From Lysinibacillus pakistanensis (GTDB taxonomy: Bacteria > Bacillota > Bacilli > Bacillales_A > Planococcaceae), in the NCBI GenBank assembly GCA_001312325.1, contig BBDJ01000016.1:44855-108854 (forward strand): DNA of 64,000 nucleotides. Reading direction: 5' to 3'. Under the pieces are notes generated by a model. The model searched no databases, had not been told where the DNA came from, and saw only the letters and a list, made by a program, of their open reading frames with translations. The translations under genes were made by a program, and so were the position numbers. Below are positions 41,142 through 49,672 of this stretch, piece by piece (position 1 is the first letter of the stretch; every line of letters starts with the position of its first letter).

Positions 41142-41390
41142 TTATATTTTAATTATAAATTCTATAATAAAAAGAAGTATCATAAGTCCTATCCCAACTG
41201 CAAAAGCCTTACCTGAAGACTTTTCTTTTTGCTCATCATTTTGGACTTCGTTTTCTTCTCTCACCGTTGGCTCTCTCTCTGTCGTCTCTTCTACAATAGT
41301 ATTACAATACTCACATGCCTTAAATACTGAACCATCTCTATATACTTTCTTAATCGAATTATTGGCTAAACAATTAGGGCAAACACTCAA
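41142..41390 (-). CDS. Small zinc-ribbon membrane protein
   Basis: 82 residues. An N-terminal zinc ribbon with CPNC and CEYC pairs (residues 4-7 and 26-29) is followed by an acidic linker and one C-terminal membrane helix (AFAVGIGLMILLFIIEFII). Such fusions are common in accessory regions; the function is unknown. A start at 41390 gives MSVCPNCLANNSIKKVY with GGAGGAGA upstream on the minus strand. Confidence 0.65.
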   Translation of the reverse strand: MSVCPNCLANNSIKKVYRDGSVFKACEYCNTIVEETTEREPTVREENEVQNDEQKEKSSGKAFAVGIGLMILLFIIEFIIKI

Positions 41391-41579
41391 TTACATTCTC
41401 CTCCATCTATTCGTAGTTACTATTTACCATTTTAAGAAATTTAATTATGTATGTACATTACAAAAAAAGGTACTCAATATTTTTTTGAGCCTGGGCATTT
41501 TTTTATTTATATTGCTTTTTTTCTGTTTCGCTAATTATTTCCATAAAAAAAAGCTCTCAAATGAGTGACTTATTTATGT

Positions 41580-42059
41580 TTACCAAGAACCGATTGTTTT
41601 GCCGAAAATCTTCACCTCATCCGTCATAAATTCAATCTCAGAAGCCGCAATCACAGCATCAGACATCGGCTCATTGTCATTTGGTGCAAATTTATCTGTA
41701 TAAACAGTGAACTGTGCAATTTTTTTTAGCGCCTTGTTTAACGTTTATTCCGATAGTTTTGTCGCCCTTTACATCGACTTGTTGTACGAAATCATACATT
41801 TGGTTCACGACGTGCTGTGTAGCTAAGCCAGGACTAATAGCTTCGCTCATACTGATAATCAGTGTAACATGATTGTTCAAGTCAATGGCATCTGTCACAT
41901 CAACGGCTTGCGCGTATTCAAAAACAGATGTATCAATTATGTGTTTCGATTTTTCAGCGGTAGTAGGCTCTTTCTTTTCAACTTCTTCCTCTTTCGATTT
42001 TTGCTCAGCAATAGCCTTTTCCTCAGCTTCTCCTACTACAGTATTGCGAAAGTGGTGAT
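41580..42059 (-). pseudogene. Truncated lipoprotein-like gene
   Basis: Reads EEKAIAEQKSKEEEVEKKEP (charged linker), then DVTDAIDLNNHVTLIISMSE and PGLATQHVVNQMYDFVQQVD; after a break at the A-run near 41722, IAQFTVYTDKFAPNDNEPMS and VKIFGKTIGSW. The charged linker is what normally follows a lipobox, but signal and start are missing: the frame begins at the 42.05 kb breakpoint. Cargo of the integrated element; function unknown. Confidence 0.6.
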
Positions 42060-42062
42060 GGT

Positions 42063-42347
42063 AGTGAGGAATTTTGTTACGAGTATCCTGGTACAGACCT
42101 TAAAATCGCTGAGACAATATCGAGAGAAAGAGGTGTACGTTATGATCTAACAAGAGATGAAGAGGGGAAGGGCGTTCCATTAAAAGAATCTAAAACCGAA
42201 AGAATTATGAAAAAGGGAAGTACTGTTTTTTCAAGGTATGATCATGAAATTAATGGTTATATATATGTAATCGATGACTTAGAAGGAAGACTCGATAATG
42301 CTGTTTATCTTCCAATCAATTCACTAAAACCAGTTGGAGATAAGTGA
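42063..42347 (+). pseudogene. N-terminally truncated hypothetical gene
   Basis: An open frame of about 95 codons without a start: EEFCYEYPGTDLKIAETISR, then a lysine-rich part and VFSRYDHEINGYIYVIDDLE to LPINSLKPVGDK and TGA. Codon use looks coding. It begins where the minus-strand lipoprotein frame is cut, so both were probably clipped by one deletion. No family recognised. Confidence 0.5.
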
Positions 42348-42483
42348 TAGATTAAGAATTATATAAAGCCCTCTTATTTATTTGATAAGAGAATAGGATG
42401 TTTATCGATGTCTTGTGCTTATCTGATTAAAATCAAATAGACCACTCCAATGATGATAGGGTGTTTTTTTGTAATTATCTGTG

Positions 42484-42570
42484 AAGAGCAAAGTACAAAA
42501 GAAAGTGATAGCCTTCCACAATCAATGGTGCATAATGAACCATCTTTAGATAATTGGCTGGAGTGGTAAA
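42484..42570 (+). pseudogene. C-terminal gene tail, copy 1 (NEPSLDNWLEW)
   Basis: Ends SDSLPQSMVHNEPSLDNWLEW followed by TAA. Only the last 28 codons remain, behind an in-frame stop. Matching tails occur at 44090-44287 and 46320-46443. Confidence 0.55.
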
Positions 42571-42733
42571 TGGAAATAGTTATCCTAGTGATATTGAGAT
42601 GAGGTATTATTAAAGTAACGGAGCGTTTAGTTGAACAACGATATGGGTTTTTGTGGTAAAATAGTAGAGTAGGTGCATCTTCATCTTTCCAGGAAGGTGG
42701 GATGGGCTATCGTTTAGTTAGGAGGTAGAGGTT

Positions 42734-43020
42734 TTGGGTGTTTTGGGTGTTTTGATTTTGTTAGTTGCAATAATTTTATTTTGGTCGGCTGGATTACCGA
42801 AGATTAAAAGTAAAAAAAATTATCATTTGTTATGATTATTTTGGGATTGAATGTAATCGCAACTCCAATGGCTTTATTTATAGGTGTAATGGCAACAGAC
42901 TCCCCGACCAGCACTATAAATGATTTTTGGTTAGGATTTTTCTTCATCCAGGGAACACCACTTTTAATACTAATAATTGGAATTCTAAAATGGTTTATCA
43001 TTGACAAAAGAAAAAAATAA
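42734..43020 (+). CDS. Small two-helix membrane protein
   Basis: Probably starts at TTG 42734 behind AGGAGGTAG. LGVLGVLILLVAIILFWSAG leads into a break at the A-run near 42815, then SFVMIILGLNVIATPMALFI and LLILIIGILKWFIIDKRKK. About 95 residues with three hydrophobic segments. No family recognised. Element cargo. Confidence 0.55.
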
Positions 43021-43230
43021 ATAAGCATATAAATAGTAATAATTAATTAGGTTTAAAAAAAAGACAAGTTTGTGAAGAAATCTCTACTTAAACTATATGG
43101 GTGCTTTTCTTGAAAATTATTGAGTTGCATATGCAGCTCTTTTTTTCTTCTTCTACTAACGGAATGCTTTAATTAAATACACCATAAAAGACCACTCCGT
43201 GATGGGTGGTCTAGGGTATTAAAACAGGTG

Positions 43231-43255
43231 ACTTTTGGTGACCAAAAAGTGACCA
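43231..43255. repeat. Element right-end repeat (GACCAAAAA type), copy 1
   Basis: GTGACTTTTGGTGACCAAAAAGTGACCAA contains a dyad and two GTGACC direct repeats. An almost identical block is at 47093-47121, each about 125-150 bp before a deoD-like repeat. Related repeats at 45511 (CCGACT units) and 40691 suggest integrase arm-type sites. Confidence 0.5.
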
Positions 43256-43376
43256 ACATCTAAAATTTAGTTAATTTTATAAAATGGTAAACACTTTAAG
43301 ATGCATTTTATAAAGTGTAGAATGCTGTTATATCAACATCCTTGAAGTATCTTGTTCTTATAAAAAGTACAAGTAA

Positions 43377-43441
43377 TTCAATGATATGATGGTTGTTGCG
43401 TTAAAGGCTGCTATTCAAGAGTAGTTGATATAACAGGGTTT
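43377..43441 (+). repeat. att-like repeat 2
   Basis: Nearly exact copy of the deoD 3' end, with GCGTTAAAGG for GCGTTAGAGG, out of any deoD context. A partial inverted copy of its end (CTGTTATATCAAC) lies at 43325-43337. Confidence 0.8.
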
Positions 43442-43503
43442 AGATTGTTTTTTAATAGATGGAATTTAAGCAAGTGATCAAAAGCTACGAAAAGGGAACC
43501 ATT

Positions 43504-43575
43504 TTACAAGATTTCGTTAAATAGGTCTCTTGCCTTTATTTTCTCATGCTCAATGTGAGTAAAATGTTCAGCAAG
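43504..43575 (-). pseudogene. Tyrosine integrase stub 2
   Basis: Minus-strand FTHIEHEKIKARDLFNEIL and TAA correspond to the last 20 residues after the active Tyr of the 40.7 kb integrase (HLTKKDKEKATDYFNSIL). It follows att-like repeat 2 by 60 bases. Confidence 0.6.
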
Positions 43576-43646
43576 GAATGAGGAATCTTGCTAAACATTA
43601 CTTTAAATATGATGATAATAATTTTACTAAAGGTTGGATTTTTTTA

Positions 43647-43797
43647 TTAATTAATGAAATCTTGAGGAACACATTCACGTACACTAGAATTTTTTTAATG
43701 AGTTAAATAAAGTTGCACTAATTCTTAAAAATTCATCATTCTCGCCTAATTCAATAAGGTAAGCGAAATAAGGGTTTTTAATTTCGATATTCGTCAT
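43647..43797 (-). CDS. Small hypothetical protein
   Basis: About 49 residues from ATG 43797 behind GGAAGGAGA. MTNIEIKNPYFAYLIELGEN then DEFLRISATLFNSLK, a break at the seven-base run near 43694, and SSVRECVPQDFIN. Probably the first of two small minus-strand genes. No family recognised. Confidence 0.45.
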
Positions 43798-43890
43798 AAT
43801 TTAAAATCTCCTTCCAATTATTATTCAATTACCTTCATGTTAATGGAAATGACAGGTAAATAACCATAATAAAAAAAACAGACAACTTTG

Positions 43891-44022
43891 TTAGTTATCT
43901 GTCTCACGATCTGTATTGGACTGTTTAGCTTGTTCAATTACTTCCTCAAAGGCTGCTTTAATTTCCTCAATCGTATAACCAGCTTCCAGTAATTCTTGAG
44001 TTGTTTGTTCTAGTTTGTTCAT
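43891..44022 (-). CDS. 43-aa acidic protein of repeated module (intact copy)
   Basis: ATG 44022 behind GAGGATT opens MNKLEQTTQELLEAGYTIEE and closes AKQSNTDRETDN with TAA. It is one amphipathic helix-turn-helix-like hairpin. The stop region forms a terminator with ACAGATAACTAACAAAGTTGTCTGT and T's. A decayed copy lies at 47935-48070 and its terminator alone at 46231-46260. Confidence 0.55.
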   Translation of the reverse strand: MNKLEQTTQELLEAGYTIEEIKAAFEEVIEQAKQSNTDRETDN

Positions 44023-44089
44023 TTTGAAATCCTCATTTATATTTTATCTATCTCTAACATTAATAATATTGAAATTTGCTAGAAATATC

Positions 44090-44287
44090 AAAAGAGCCGT
44101 ATTTGTAGGGGTGTATAGCAAGGCAGTAGAGCGTTTAAATAAGAAGCCTAGTAAATCATCATCTGTGGATGGCGAAGCACACATTGAACGTCCAGTGCCT
44201 TTCTCCAACTGGTTAGAGGAAAGGGATAGTCTTCCACAACCAATAGTGCATAATGAACCATCGTTAGATAATTGGCTGGAATGGTAA
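44090..44287 (+). pseudogene. C-terminal gene tail, copy 2
   Basis: RNIKRAVFVGVYSKAVERLNKK, then SSSVDGEAHIERPVPFSNWL and LPQPIVHNEPSLDNWLEW before TAA. The longest of three copies, still without a recognisable start: the upstream 75 bases read as low-complexity hydrophobic codons. Confidence 0.5.
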
Positions 44288-44440
44288 ATGTACTTAGAGA
44301 ATGGAGAAATGACTTATTTTGAGTATAAGATTATCGAATAAGAAGTTTTCTCGGAATATTTCTGGAATAAATAGACTGAGATGTGGAGTTAAATTTATGG
44401 TTCTAAAGTTATGGAAATAACCGAAAATTAAAGTTAGGGA

Positions 44441-45348
44441 GTGAATAAATTATTTTTAATCGTAAAAAAAAGTTTACCTTATTTCGTGACTATCTTTTTA
44501 ATATTTCTCTATTATGGTGTAGTTTTATTTTTGTATCTACAAGATGTAATTGGTGGAATTTCTTTTGTTGCTATACTATTGATTAGTTTTATCATCTTAT
44601 TAATTGTTCGCATCTTACTTAGAAAAAAAATAAATTATAAAAGAAAAATCACGCTCGCTACTTGCATTATGTTCTTGCTGTTTTGTTTCGAAATACCTCT
44701 TATATTTTATGAAGGAACTTCGCATGTTGCATACATATATACAGAACCATTACATGCCAAAGGTACTGAAATCTATTTAATAGGGGTAAATAGAGTAGAT
44801 TTTCAATTTATGGAGAGTATTCAATCCGTTGAAGATCTTTTAAATAAACAGCAAGTTCCTTTTTTTAAATGTGGCTGAAAATACGAATTTAGTTCTTTAT
44901 GAGAGCAAAAATCGGCAAATATTAAAGTGGCTTCATCTTCAGAAAAGTGAAGTAGATCAAATGAAAGAAAACGTAAATCATTATCTAGGTAAAGAAGATG
45001 TAAGGATTAATGAATTTTTTAATCAGGATAATATTGGTGGAAATAGTGCAGGGTTAGGACTAGCATTAACAGGACTCATTCTACAAGGCGATTTGCAAAA
45101 CAACGTAGCAATTGCAGTGACTGGGGCAATAAGCGAAACTGGTGACGTATTACCAATAGGGGTACTAAAAGAAAAAAATTCTAATCGCAGAAAAATACGG
45201 TTTACTTTTCATGATTATTCCCTCTAAAAATGCAGAAGAAGCAGCACAAATTCAAAAGGAGCAAAATATCCACATGAAAATTTTGGATGTGGCTCATATC
45301 GATGAAGCTGTTCAACTAATTAGTGAGATGAACGATAAAACTAAATGA
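44441..45348 (+). CDS. Membrane-anchored Lon-like (S16) serine protease
   Basis: About 302 residues. Two or three N-terminal membrane helices (FVTIFLIFLYYGVVLFLYL, FVAILLISFIILLIVRILL, ATCIMFLLFCFEIPLIFY), a linker, then an S16 proteolytic domain. The catalytic Ser lies in GGNSAGLGLALTGLI and the dyad Lys in VLPIGVLKEKILIAEK, with IIPSKNAEEA behind it. ATPase and substrate domains of Lon are absent, as in the YlbL group, but there is no PDZ domain. Frame breaks lie at the T/A runs near 44865 and 45177. It sits inside an integrated element. The start GTG 44441 touches AGGGA and is uncertain. Confidence 0.78.
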
Positions 45349-45510
45349 AAGAAATTTTCGAAAAGATTATAATTTATGTGCGAGAAAGGATGGTTCCTAA
45401 ATTGCAATTTTAATCAATTTTTTTCGTAGTCGTAATTAAATAGTTCCTATTCTGTATATAAAGAGAAAGACCACTCCGTGATGGGTGGTCTTAAATGATA
45501 AAAAAATCAA

Positions 45511-45540
45511 CCGACTTAACCGACTAAAAACCGACTAAAT
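45511..45540. repeat. CCGACT direct repeats at element end
   Basis: Three CCGACT units (CCGACTTAACCGACTAAAAACCGACTAAAT) about 40 bp behind a GACCACTCCGTGATGGGTGGTC hairpin at 45470. The same hairpin-then-repeat order occurs at 43190-43255 and, altered, at 47060-47121. Confidence 0.5.
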
Positions 45541-45606
45541 CATGATTTTTAAAGATTATATATGATTATTCGTGAGGATTAACGAAAGTTTGCAGACAAT
45601 AAAATA

Positions 45607-45705
45607 CTGTTATATCAAGCTTTTGTCCAGTCATGATTTATCATGATAGCACGGATACTTCAAATAGGTCACTTGCTTTTATTTTCTCATGCTCAATGTG
45701 ACATT
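45607..45705 (-). pseudogene. Junction with tyrosine integrase stub 3
   Basis: CTGTTATATCAAG at 45607 matches the inverted att end seen at 43325. It is followed by minus-strand HIEHEKIKASDLFE (45660-45702), nearly identical to integrase stub 2. The deoD-like core itself is missing, so this junction has lost its attachment repeat. Confidence 0.5.
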
Positions 45706-45853
45706 AACAATTGAATTTGTTTAACCATCATCTTTTTCTTTCCAAAGCCTGCTAACCTATACTTTCTGCTATTTTATGGAAAATATTGTAATATAGATAC
45801 AAAAAAAAGCCACTTATTTAAGTGGCATACACAAAAACAAAAAAAACGTTGAG

Positions 45854-46102
45854 TCATGATAATATTTTTGTTAAATTTTTCTTTGTACTTTTTCTAACAA
45901 AATAAAGAAAAATCAATTGAAATAGTAAAACAACTAAAACAGCAATACCCAAAATAACGAATGTTATCATTTTAATTTCAGGTGTTTGAACTACACCTGC
46001 TCCATCAATATTTCTTGCACCAACAAATACTGCAAGAGCACTGAAAATTAATATCCATACAATATTTGTGGCCCACCATATTCTCATACCCAAAATGAAC
46101 AT
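45854..46102 (-). CDS. Small membrane protein
   Basis: 82 residues or slightly fewer, with two membrane helices (WATNIVWILIFSALAVFVGA and MITFVILGIAVLVVLLFQLIFLYF) and a lysine-rich end. The ribosome site GGAAGGAG favours a TTG or ATG a few codons inside (46091-46085). Family not recognised; element cargo. Confidence 0.55.
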   Translation of the reverse strand: MFILGMRIWWATNIVWILIFSALAVFVGARNIDGAGVVQTPEIKMITFVILGIAVLVVLLFQLIFLYFVRKSTKKNLTKILS

Positions 46103-46230
46103 CTCCTTCCTTCTTGCTTGCAGCTTCCTATAATGGTTTAATTATATCAATTTAACCTATTATTAGGAACATGCTATAGGCTGTGTTATTTCTCAGCCTT
46201 AAGACTGATTGACTAATTAAATGAACAAAA

Positions 46231-46443
46231 AAAACAGACAACTTTGTTAGTTATCTGTTTTATATTTCCGACCATCTTCTCATACAAAATTCGCCTCAAA
46301 TTTAAATACCAATATCATCATCTGTGGAGGGCGAACTGCGCAGAGAATGTCCAGTGCCATTCTATAATTGATTAAATGAAAGAGATAGTCTTCCACAATC
46401 AATAGTGATGGTGAACCATCGTTAGATAATTGTTTGGAATGGT
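46231..46443. pseudogene. Decayed copies of both repeated modules
   Basis: 46231-46260 keeps only the terminator of the 43-aa gene. From 46320 the plus strand gives SSVEGELRRECPVPFYN, an in-frame stop, LNERDSLPQSIV and then a shifted match to EPSLDNxLEW. Clear mutational decay of the same pair found intact or better kept near 44 kb. Confidence 0.5.
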
Positions 46444-46551
46444 GAATGGAAATAATTGTTCAAGATGAGGTATTATTAAACTAACTAATATAAAATTGTT
46501 TTAATGTTAATATTAGTTTAAATAAATTTTTACATAAATGGGAGGATTAAA

Positions 46552-47026
46552 ATGGAAATTCGTTCAGTTAAAGGTTCAGACTACTATGTAATTTCACCTC
46601 TGATTAACGAGTGGTGGGGTGGCAGGAATATGTCTGATAAGCTACCAAAATTATTCTTCGACCATTTTGCACAAACAAGTTTCATTGCAGAAAAGGATGG
46701 TAAACTTGTGGGTTTTCTAATAGGATTCCTTTCTCAAACTCATTCAAATGAGGCGTATATTCATTTTGTTGGAGTTCATCCTGAATACAGAAAGCATAAT
46801 ATTGGAAAACATTTATACAATAAATTTTTTTAATGTAGTAAAGCAAAATAATCGAAGTATTGTTCGTTGTGTAACGTCACCTGTCAATAAAGTTTCGATT
46901 GCCTATCATACCAAACTGGGTTTTGAAATTGAAGATGGAGATAGAATTATTGAAGGCCTATCTTTAAATACAGACTATGACGGACCGAATCAAGACAGAG
47001 TTTTATTTGTAAAGAAATTAGATTAA
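46552..47026 (+). CDS. GNAT family N-acetyltransferase (frameshifted)
   Basis: About 157 residues from ATG 46552 behind [27 protein letters not shown], the acetyl-CoA motif [19 protein letters not shown] and, after a break at the seven-base T-run near 46829, [21 protein letters not shown]. Ends [10 protein letters not shown]. Cargo of the third element; could be a detoxifying or resistance acetyltransferase, substrate unknown. Confidence 0.8.
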
Positions 47027-47092
47027 AACTAACAGTAGCTTAACTGAAACAACAAAAAGACCAGTGTTATGGGGGCTAGGGTATTAAAACAG

Positions 47093-47121
47093 GTGACTTT
47101 TGGTGACCAAAAAGTGACCAA
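47093..47121. repeat. Element right-end repeat, copy 2
   Basis: GTGACTTTTGGTGACCAAAAAGTGACCAA-type block, identical over about 40 bases (from CTAGGGTATTAAAACAGG) to the one at 43214-43255. Confidence 0.6.
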
Positions 47122-47241
47122 CAGATGATTGAATGTGATTTTTAATGAAAAATTATGATTGATGGTGACACATTTCAAGATAATAAATACCGTTAAATCA
47201 ACACTTTAATAACTCTTGATTTTCAATAATAGCGGTGACAA

Positions 47242-47306
47242 TTCAATGATATGATGGTTGTTGCGTTAGAGGTCTGCTATTCAAGAGTAGTTGATATAAC
47301 AACGGT
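47242..47306 (+). repeat. att-like repeat 3
   Basis: Third copy of the deoD 3' end with one inserted T (GAGGTCTGC). Similarity to the DNA after deoD continues to about 47395, including TTTCAGCAAATATAAAA, so it repeats the whole left junction, not just the core. Confidence 0.8.
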
Positions 47307-47362
47307 TTCAGCAAATATAAAACACCGTAAATAAGAGCAACCGACCAAAACCTGACATTTTT

Positions 47363-47398
47363 TTATAAAATGGGGTTGAAATAGTCGGTTGCTTTTTA
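47363..47398 (-). pseudogene. Tyrosine integrase stub 4
   Basis: Minus-strand KATDYFNPIL and TAA, one residue different from the end of integrase remnant 1. The remaining gene is missing; a VOC gene follows. Confidence 0.65.
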
Positions 47399-47428
47399 TT
47401 TTAATTTCCTAGGTTCTATCAATATGAA

Positions 47429-47866
47429 CTATTCTTTTCTATCAAATTTTCCTTTAACATTTTCAATTACACAATCAAAGCTTTTATTAGAATCGATACT
47501 CTCTGTTATTGTGAAAATATATCCATCTGGATCTTTTATAGTTAATTCTTTTGCATTCCATGGTGTAACGGTTGGTTCTTGAATAATACTTGTTTTGTTT
47601 TCCAGCGCAGTTTGATAAATATTATGAATATTATGAGAGAATAAATTAATAATTACTGAACTAGAAGCGTTGACCTTTTCATCCTTGATTAACATCAAAT
47701 CTTGGTACTTTTCCCCTCTTAAATGTGTCATTGATACTGTTCCTTTATCGTCAGGAAAATCAAATACTGAATGAAAATCTAATACGTTTTTATACCAGAC
47801 TTTCGATTTTTCAATATTTTTCACTTTTAACTTTACAAATAAAGGCATTTGATAAAATTCATGCAT
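47429..47866 (-). CDS. VOC (glyoxalase/bleomycin-resistance fold) protein
   Basis: 145 residues from ATG 47866 behind AGGAGGAAA; the longer in-frame start is less likely. Two beta-alpha-beta-beta-beta halves: LFVKLKVKNIEKSKVWYKNVLDF with GEKYQDLMLIKDEK, and LFSHNIHNIYQTALENKTSI with AKELTIKDPDGYIFTITE. Conserved Asp/Glu metal-ligand positions are partly kept. Members bind or modify small molecules; substrate unknown. Sits directly after att-like repeat 3. Confidence 0.82.
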   Translation of the reverse strand: MHEFYQMPLFVKLKVKNIEKSKVWYKNVLDFHSVFDFPDDKGTVSMTHLRGEKYQDLMLIKDEKVNASSSVIINLFSHNIHNIYQTALENKTSIIQEPTVTPWNAKELTIKDPDGYIFTITESIDSNKSFDCVIENVKGKFDRKE

Positions 47867-47934
47867 TTTCTTTTCCTCCTTTAGGTTTATACAAATAACC
47901 ATAAGGGTTTACGAGACGTTAAAGTCAACAACAA

Positions 47935-48130
47935 AAAACAGACAACTTTGTTTGTTATCTGTTTCACAATCTGTATTGGAATGTTTCCCTTGTTTGATTA
48001 GTTCCTCAAATGCTTCTTAATCATCGTATAACCAGCTTCCTTAAATTTTGGGTTGTTTGATCGAATCTATTCATTTAGTTATTTGTGAAAAATCAAAAGA
48101 GCCGTATTTGTAGGAGCGAATATGATGTGA
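47935..48130. pseudogene. Decayed copy of 43-aa module
   Basis: Minus strand from 48070 reads MNRFDQTTQN with deletions and stops, while the terminator (ACAGACAACTTTGTTTGTTATCTGT) is kept. On the plus strand 48095-48118 matches AGAGCCGTATTTGTAGG at 44097, the start of the C-terminal tail gene, which then breaks off. Confidence 0.5.
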
Positions 48131-48216
48131 TTAACCCGTGAAAATGGTCATAGTTAGTAAATTAGCAGGGAATCCTTTCCTTTTGTCGAATTAATGCAGA
48201 GAAAGGAGTGAATTTT

Positions 48217-48396
48217 ATGGCAAAGCCAAAATGTCCTGAATGTAAAATTGAGGGATTAGAACACATAGTATCTGAAGATAGTAATGAAGAGTCTGAAGAT
48301 GGACAACCGTGGTTTAATGTTGCTTTTTGTAATAACTGTGGGCATGTATATGGTATTTTTAACAAATATTCGCTTAATCCTTTTGATTTTGACTAA
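48217..48396 (+). CDS. Small zinc-ribbon protein
   Basis: 59 residues from ATG 48217 behind GAAAGGAGTG. MAKPKCPECKIEGLEHIVSE and FNVAFCNNCGHVYGIFNKY give two CxxC pairs, a standard zinc ribbon. Acidic middle. Possibly a nucleic-acid or protein adaptor; no specific family recognised. Confidence 0.7.
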   Translation: MAKPKCPECKIEGLEHIVSEDSNEESEDGQPWFNVAFCNNCGHVYGIFNKYSLNPFDFD

Positions 48397-48697
48397 TTTG
48401 AAGTTCTAGAAACCTCAACTTTTGGTTTTTAAAAATTATAAACGTTATAAAATCAGCACCTTCCACATAAATAAATCAACTAACGAACAAAGGAGTTTTA
48501 TGGCTGGCCATATTAAAAGATTGCTTTCGTTTACCTGGTAATTGTAAAGTTGAAATAAATTAAAAAAATGGAAGAATACTGGTAAGGCATTTAATCTAAA
48601 AAATAGGACTTAAATCAGTAAACAGGGCGTGGGGATAAAAAGCATATTTTCTATTCTGTTGGAGAAAATATTCCTAAAAGATTTAGGAGCGATAAAA

Positions 48698-49291
48698 TTG
48701 AACAAAAACATTTTCTTACTATTATTGTTATTAATTTATATACCCATTAATGACACTGTAGATGCAAAATCAAAAGATTCCCCACAACCACTTGAAGAAT
48801 TTCTTCCTGAAATAGGATATAAAACTGTAGAATCTGCGTTAAAAGATTTTGAACAACATTATAAAAAAGAACTTAAGCTTCCACTTAGAGTACCACCAAT
48901 AAGTTTCACTCATTATTTTGGAAGATTTAATGATTTTAATGGTTCATTTGAAGTAACAATGTTAAATGACCGACTTCCTCAAAATCATTTTAAAATTGAT
49001 GTTCGTCCAATTCAGTATAAAATCCCCTTTGAAAAGTATATTTCAAATGCGTTTAAGTTGAAAGATGGAAGTGATGCAGCATATATAGACAATCCGAAAT
49101 TTGGATTTAATATGTTGGTCTTTGAAAGAGATAATTGGCAATATGTGTTTAGTATTGATCAAGATGTTTCTGATAAAGTAACATCTGACGAACTTATCGA
49201 AATAGCAAATTCTATAGATTATCCAAATAAAAAAATATTAAAAGTTAACAGTGCATTTTGGTTAAAAGGAAATAAATTCGAGAAGAGGTAG
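48698..49291 (+). CDS. Secreted hypothetical protein
   Basis: 197 residues from TTG 48698, seven bases after TAGGAG; ATG-type codons further upstream lack a ribosome site. Signal peptide NKNIFLLLLLLIYIPINDTVDA. The mature part reads PLRVPPISFTHYFGRFNDFN, FKIDVRPIQYKIPFEKYI and DNWQYVFSIDQDVSDKVTSD. No family recognised, but it resembles DUF-type extracellular proteins of bacilli. It is followed three bases later by a lipoprotein gene. Confidence 0.68.
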   Translation: MNKNIFLLLLLLIYIPINDTVDAKSKDSPQPLEEFLPEIGYKTVESALKDFEQHYKKELKLPLRVPPISFTHYFGRFNDFNGSFEVTMLNDRLPQNHFKIDVRPIQYKIPFEKYISNAFKLKDGSDAAYIDNPKFGFNMLVFERDNWQYVFSIDQDVSDKVTSDELIEIANSIDYPNKKILKVNSAFWLKGNKFEKR

Positions 49292-49294
49292 AAA

Positions 49295-49618
49295 ATGAGG
49301 TACATTATCATATTGTCCATTATAATGGTACCGTTATTTATTTTAATCAGTTGTAAGGAGAAAGATGGCGATTTGGTAGGAGCTAGTGTGACTTCAGATG
49401 AAGCTAACGCAATAGCTATGAATAATTTTAATCTATTTACAATCAATAATGTTGAATTAAGACATTTAAGCGATGAGGAATTTGACAATATCCCCTTTGA
49501 AGAAGCAAAAGATAAAACACCTGTTTATTTTGTAATTAAAGGAATTGATAATAATAAAAAAGAGGTAATTGTATTCGTAAATTCAAATGAAAGAAATTTT
49601 AATTATATCAAATATTGA
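49295..49618 (+). CDS. Small lipoprotein
   Basis: 107 residues from ATG 49295 behind AGAGGTAG. The signal ends in a lipobox (PLFILISCKEK). The mature domain (LRHLSDEEFDNIPFEEAKDK, VYFVIKGIDNNKKEVIVFVN) is a compact alpha/beta unit. Only three bases separate it from the secreted-protein gene, so the two form an operon. No family recognised. Confidence 0.7.
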   Translation: MRYIIILSIIMVPLFILISCKEKDGDLVGASVTSDEANAIAMNNFNLFTINNVELRHLSDEEFDNIPFEEAKDKTPVYFVIKGIDNNKKEVIVFVNSNERNFNYIKY

Positions 49619-49672
49619 GTAGGTTGGTTCACTACAGAAATTTATATGCTAACGGTGCGTTTTAGGGGATAA

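Noticed and set aside
40593..47306. Repeats explained as an active prophage
   Set aside because: No structural, packaging or replication phage genes; integrases are all truncated.
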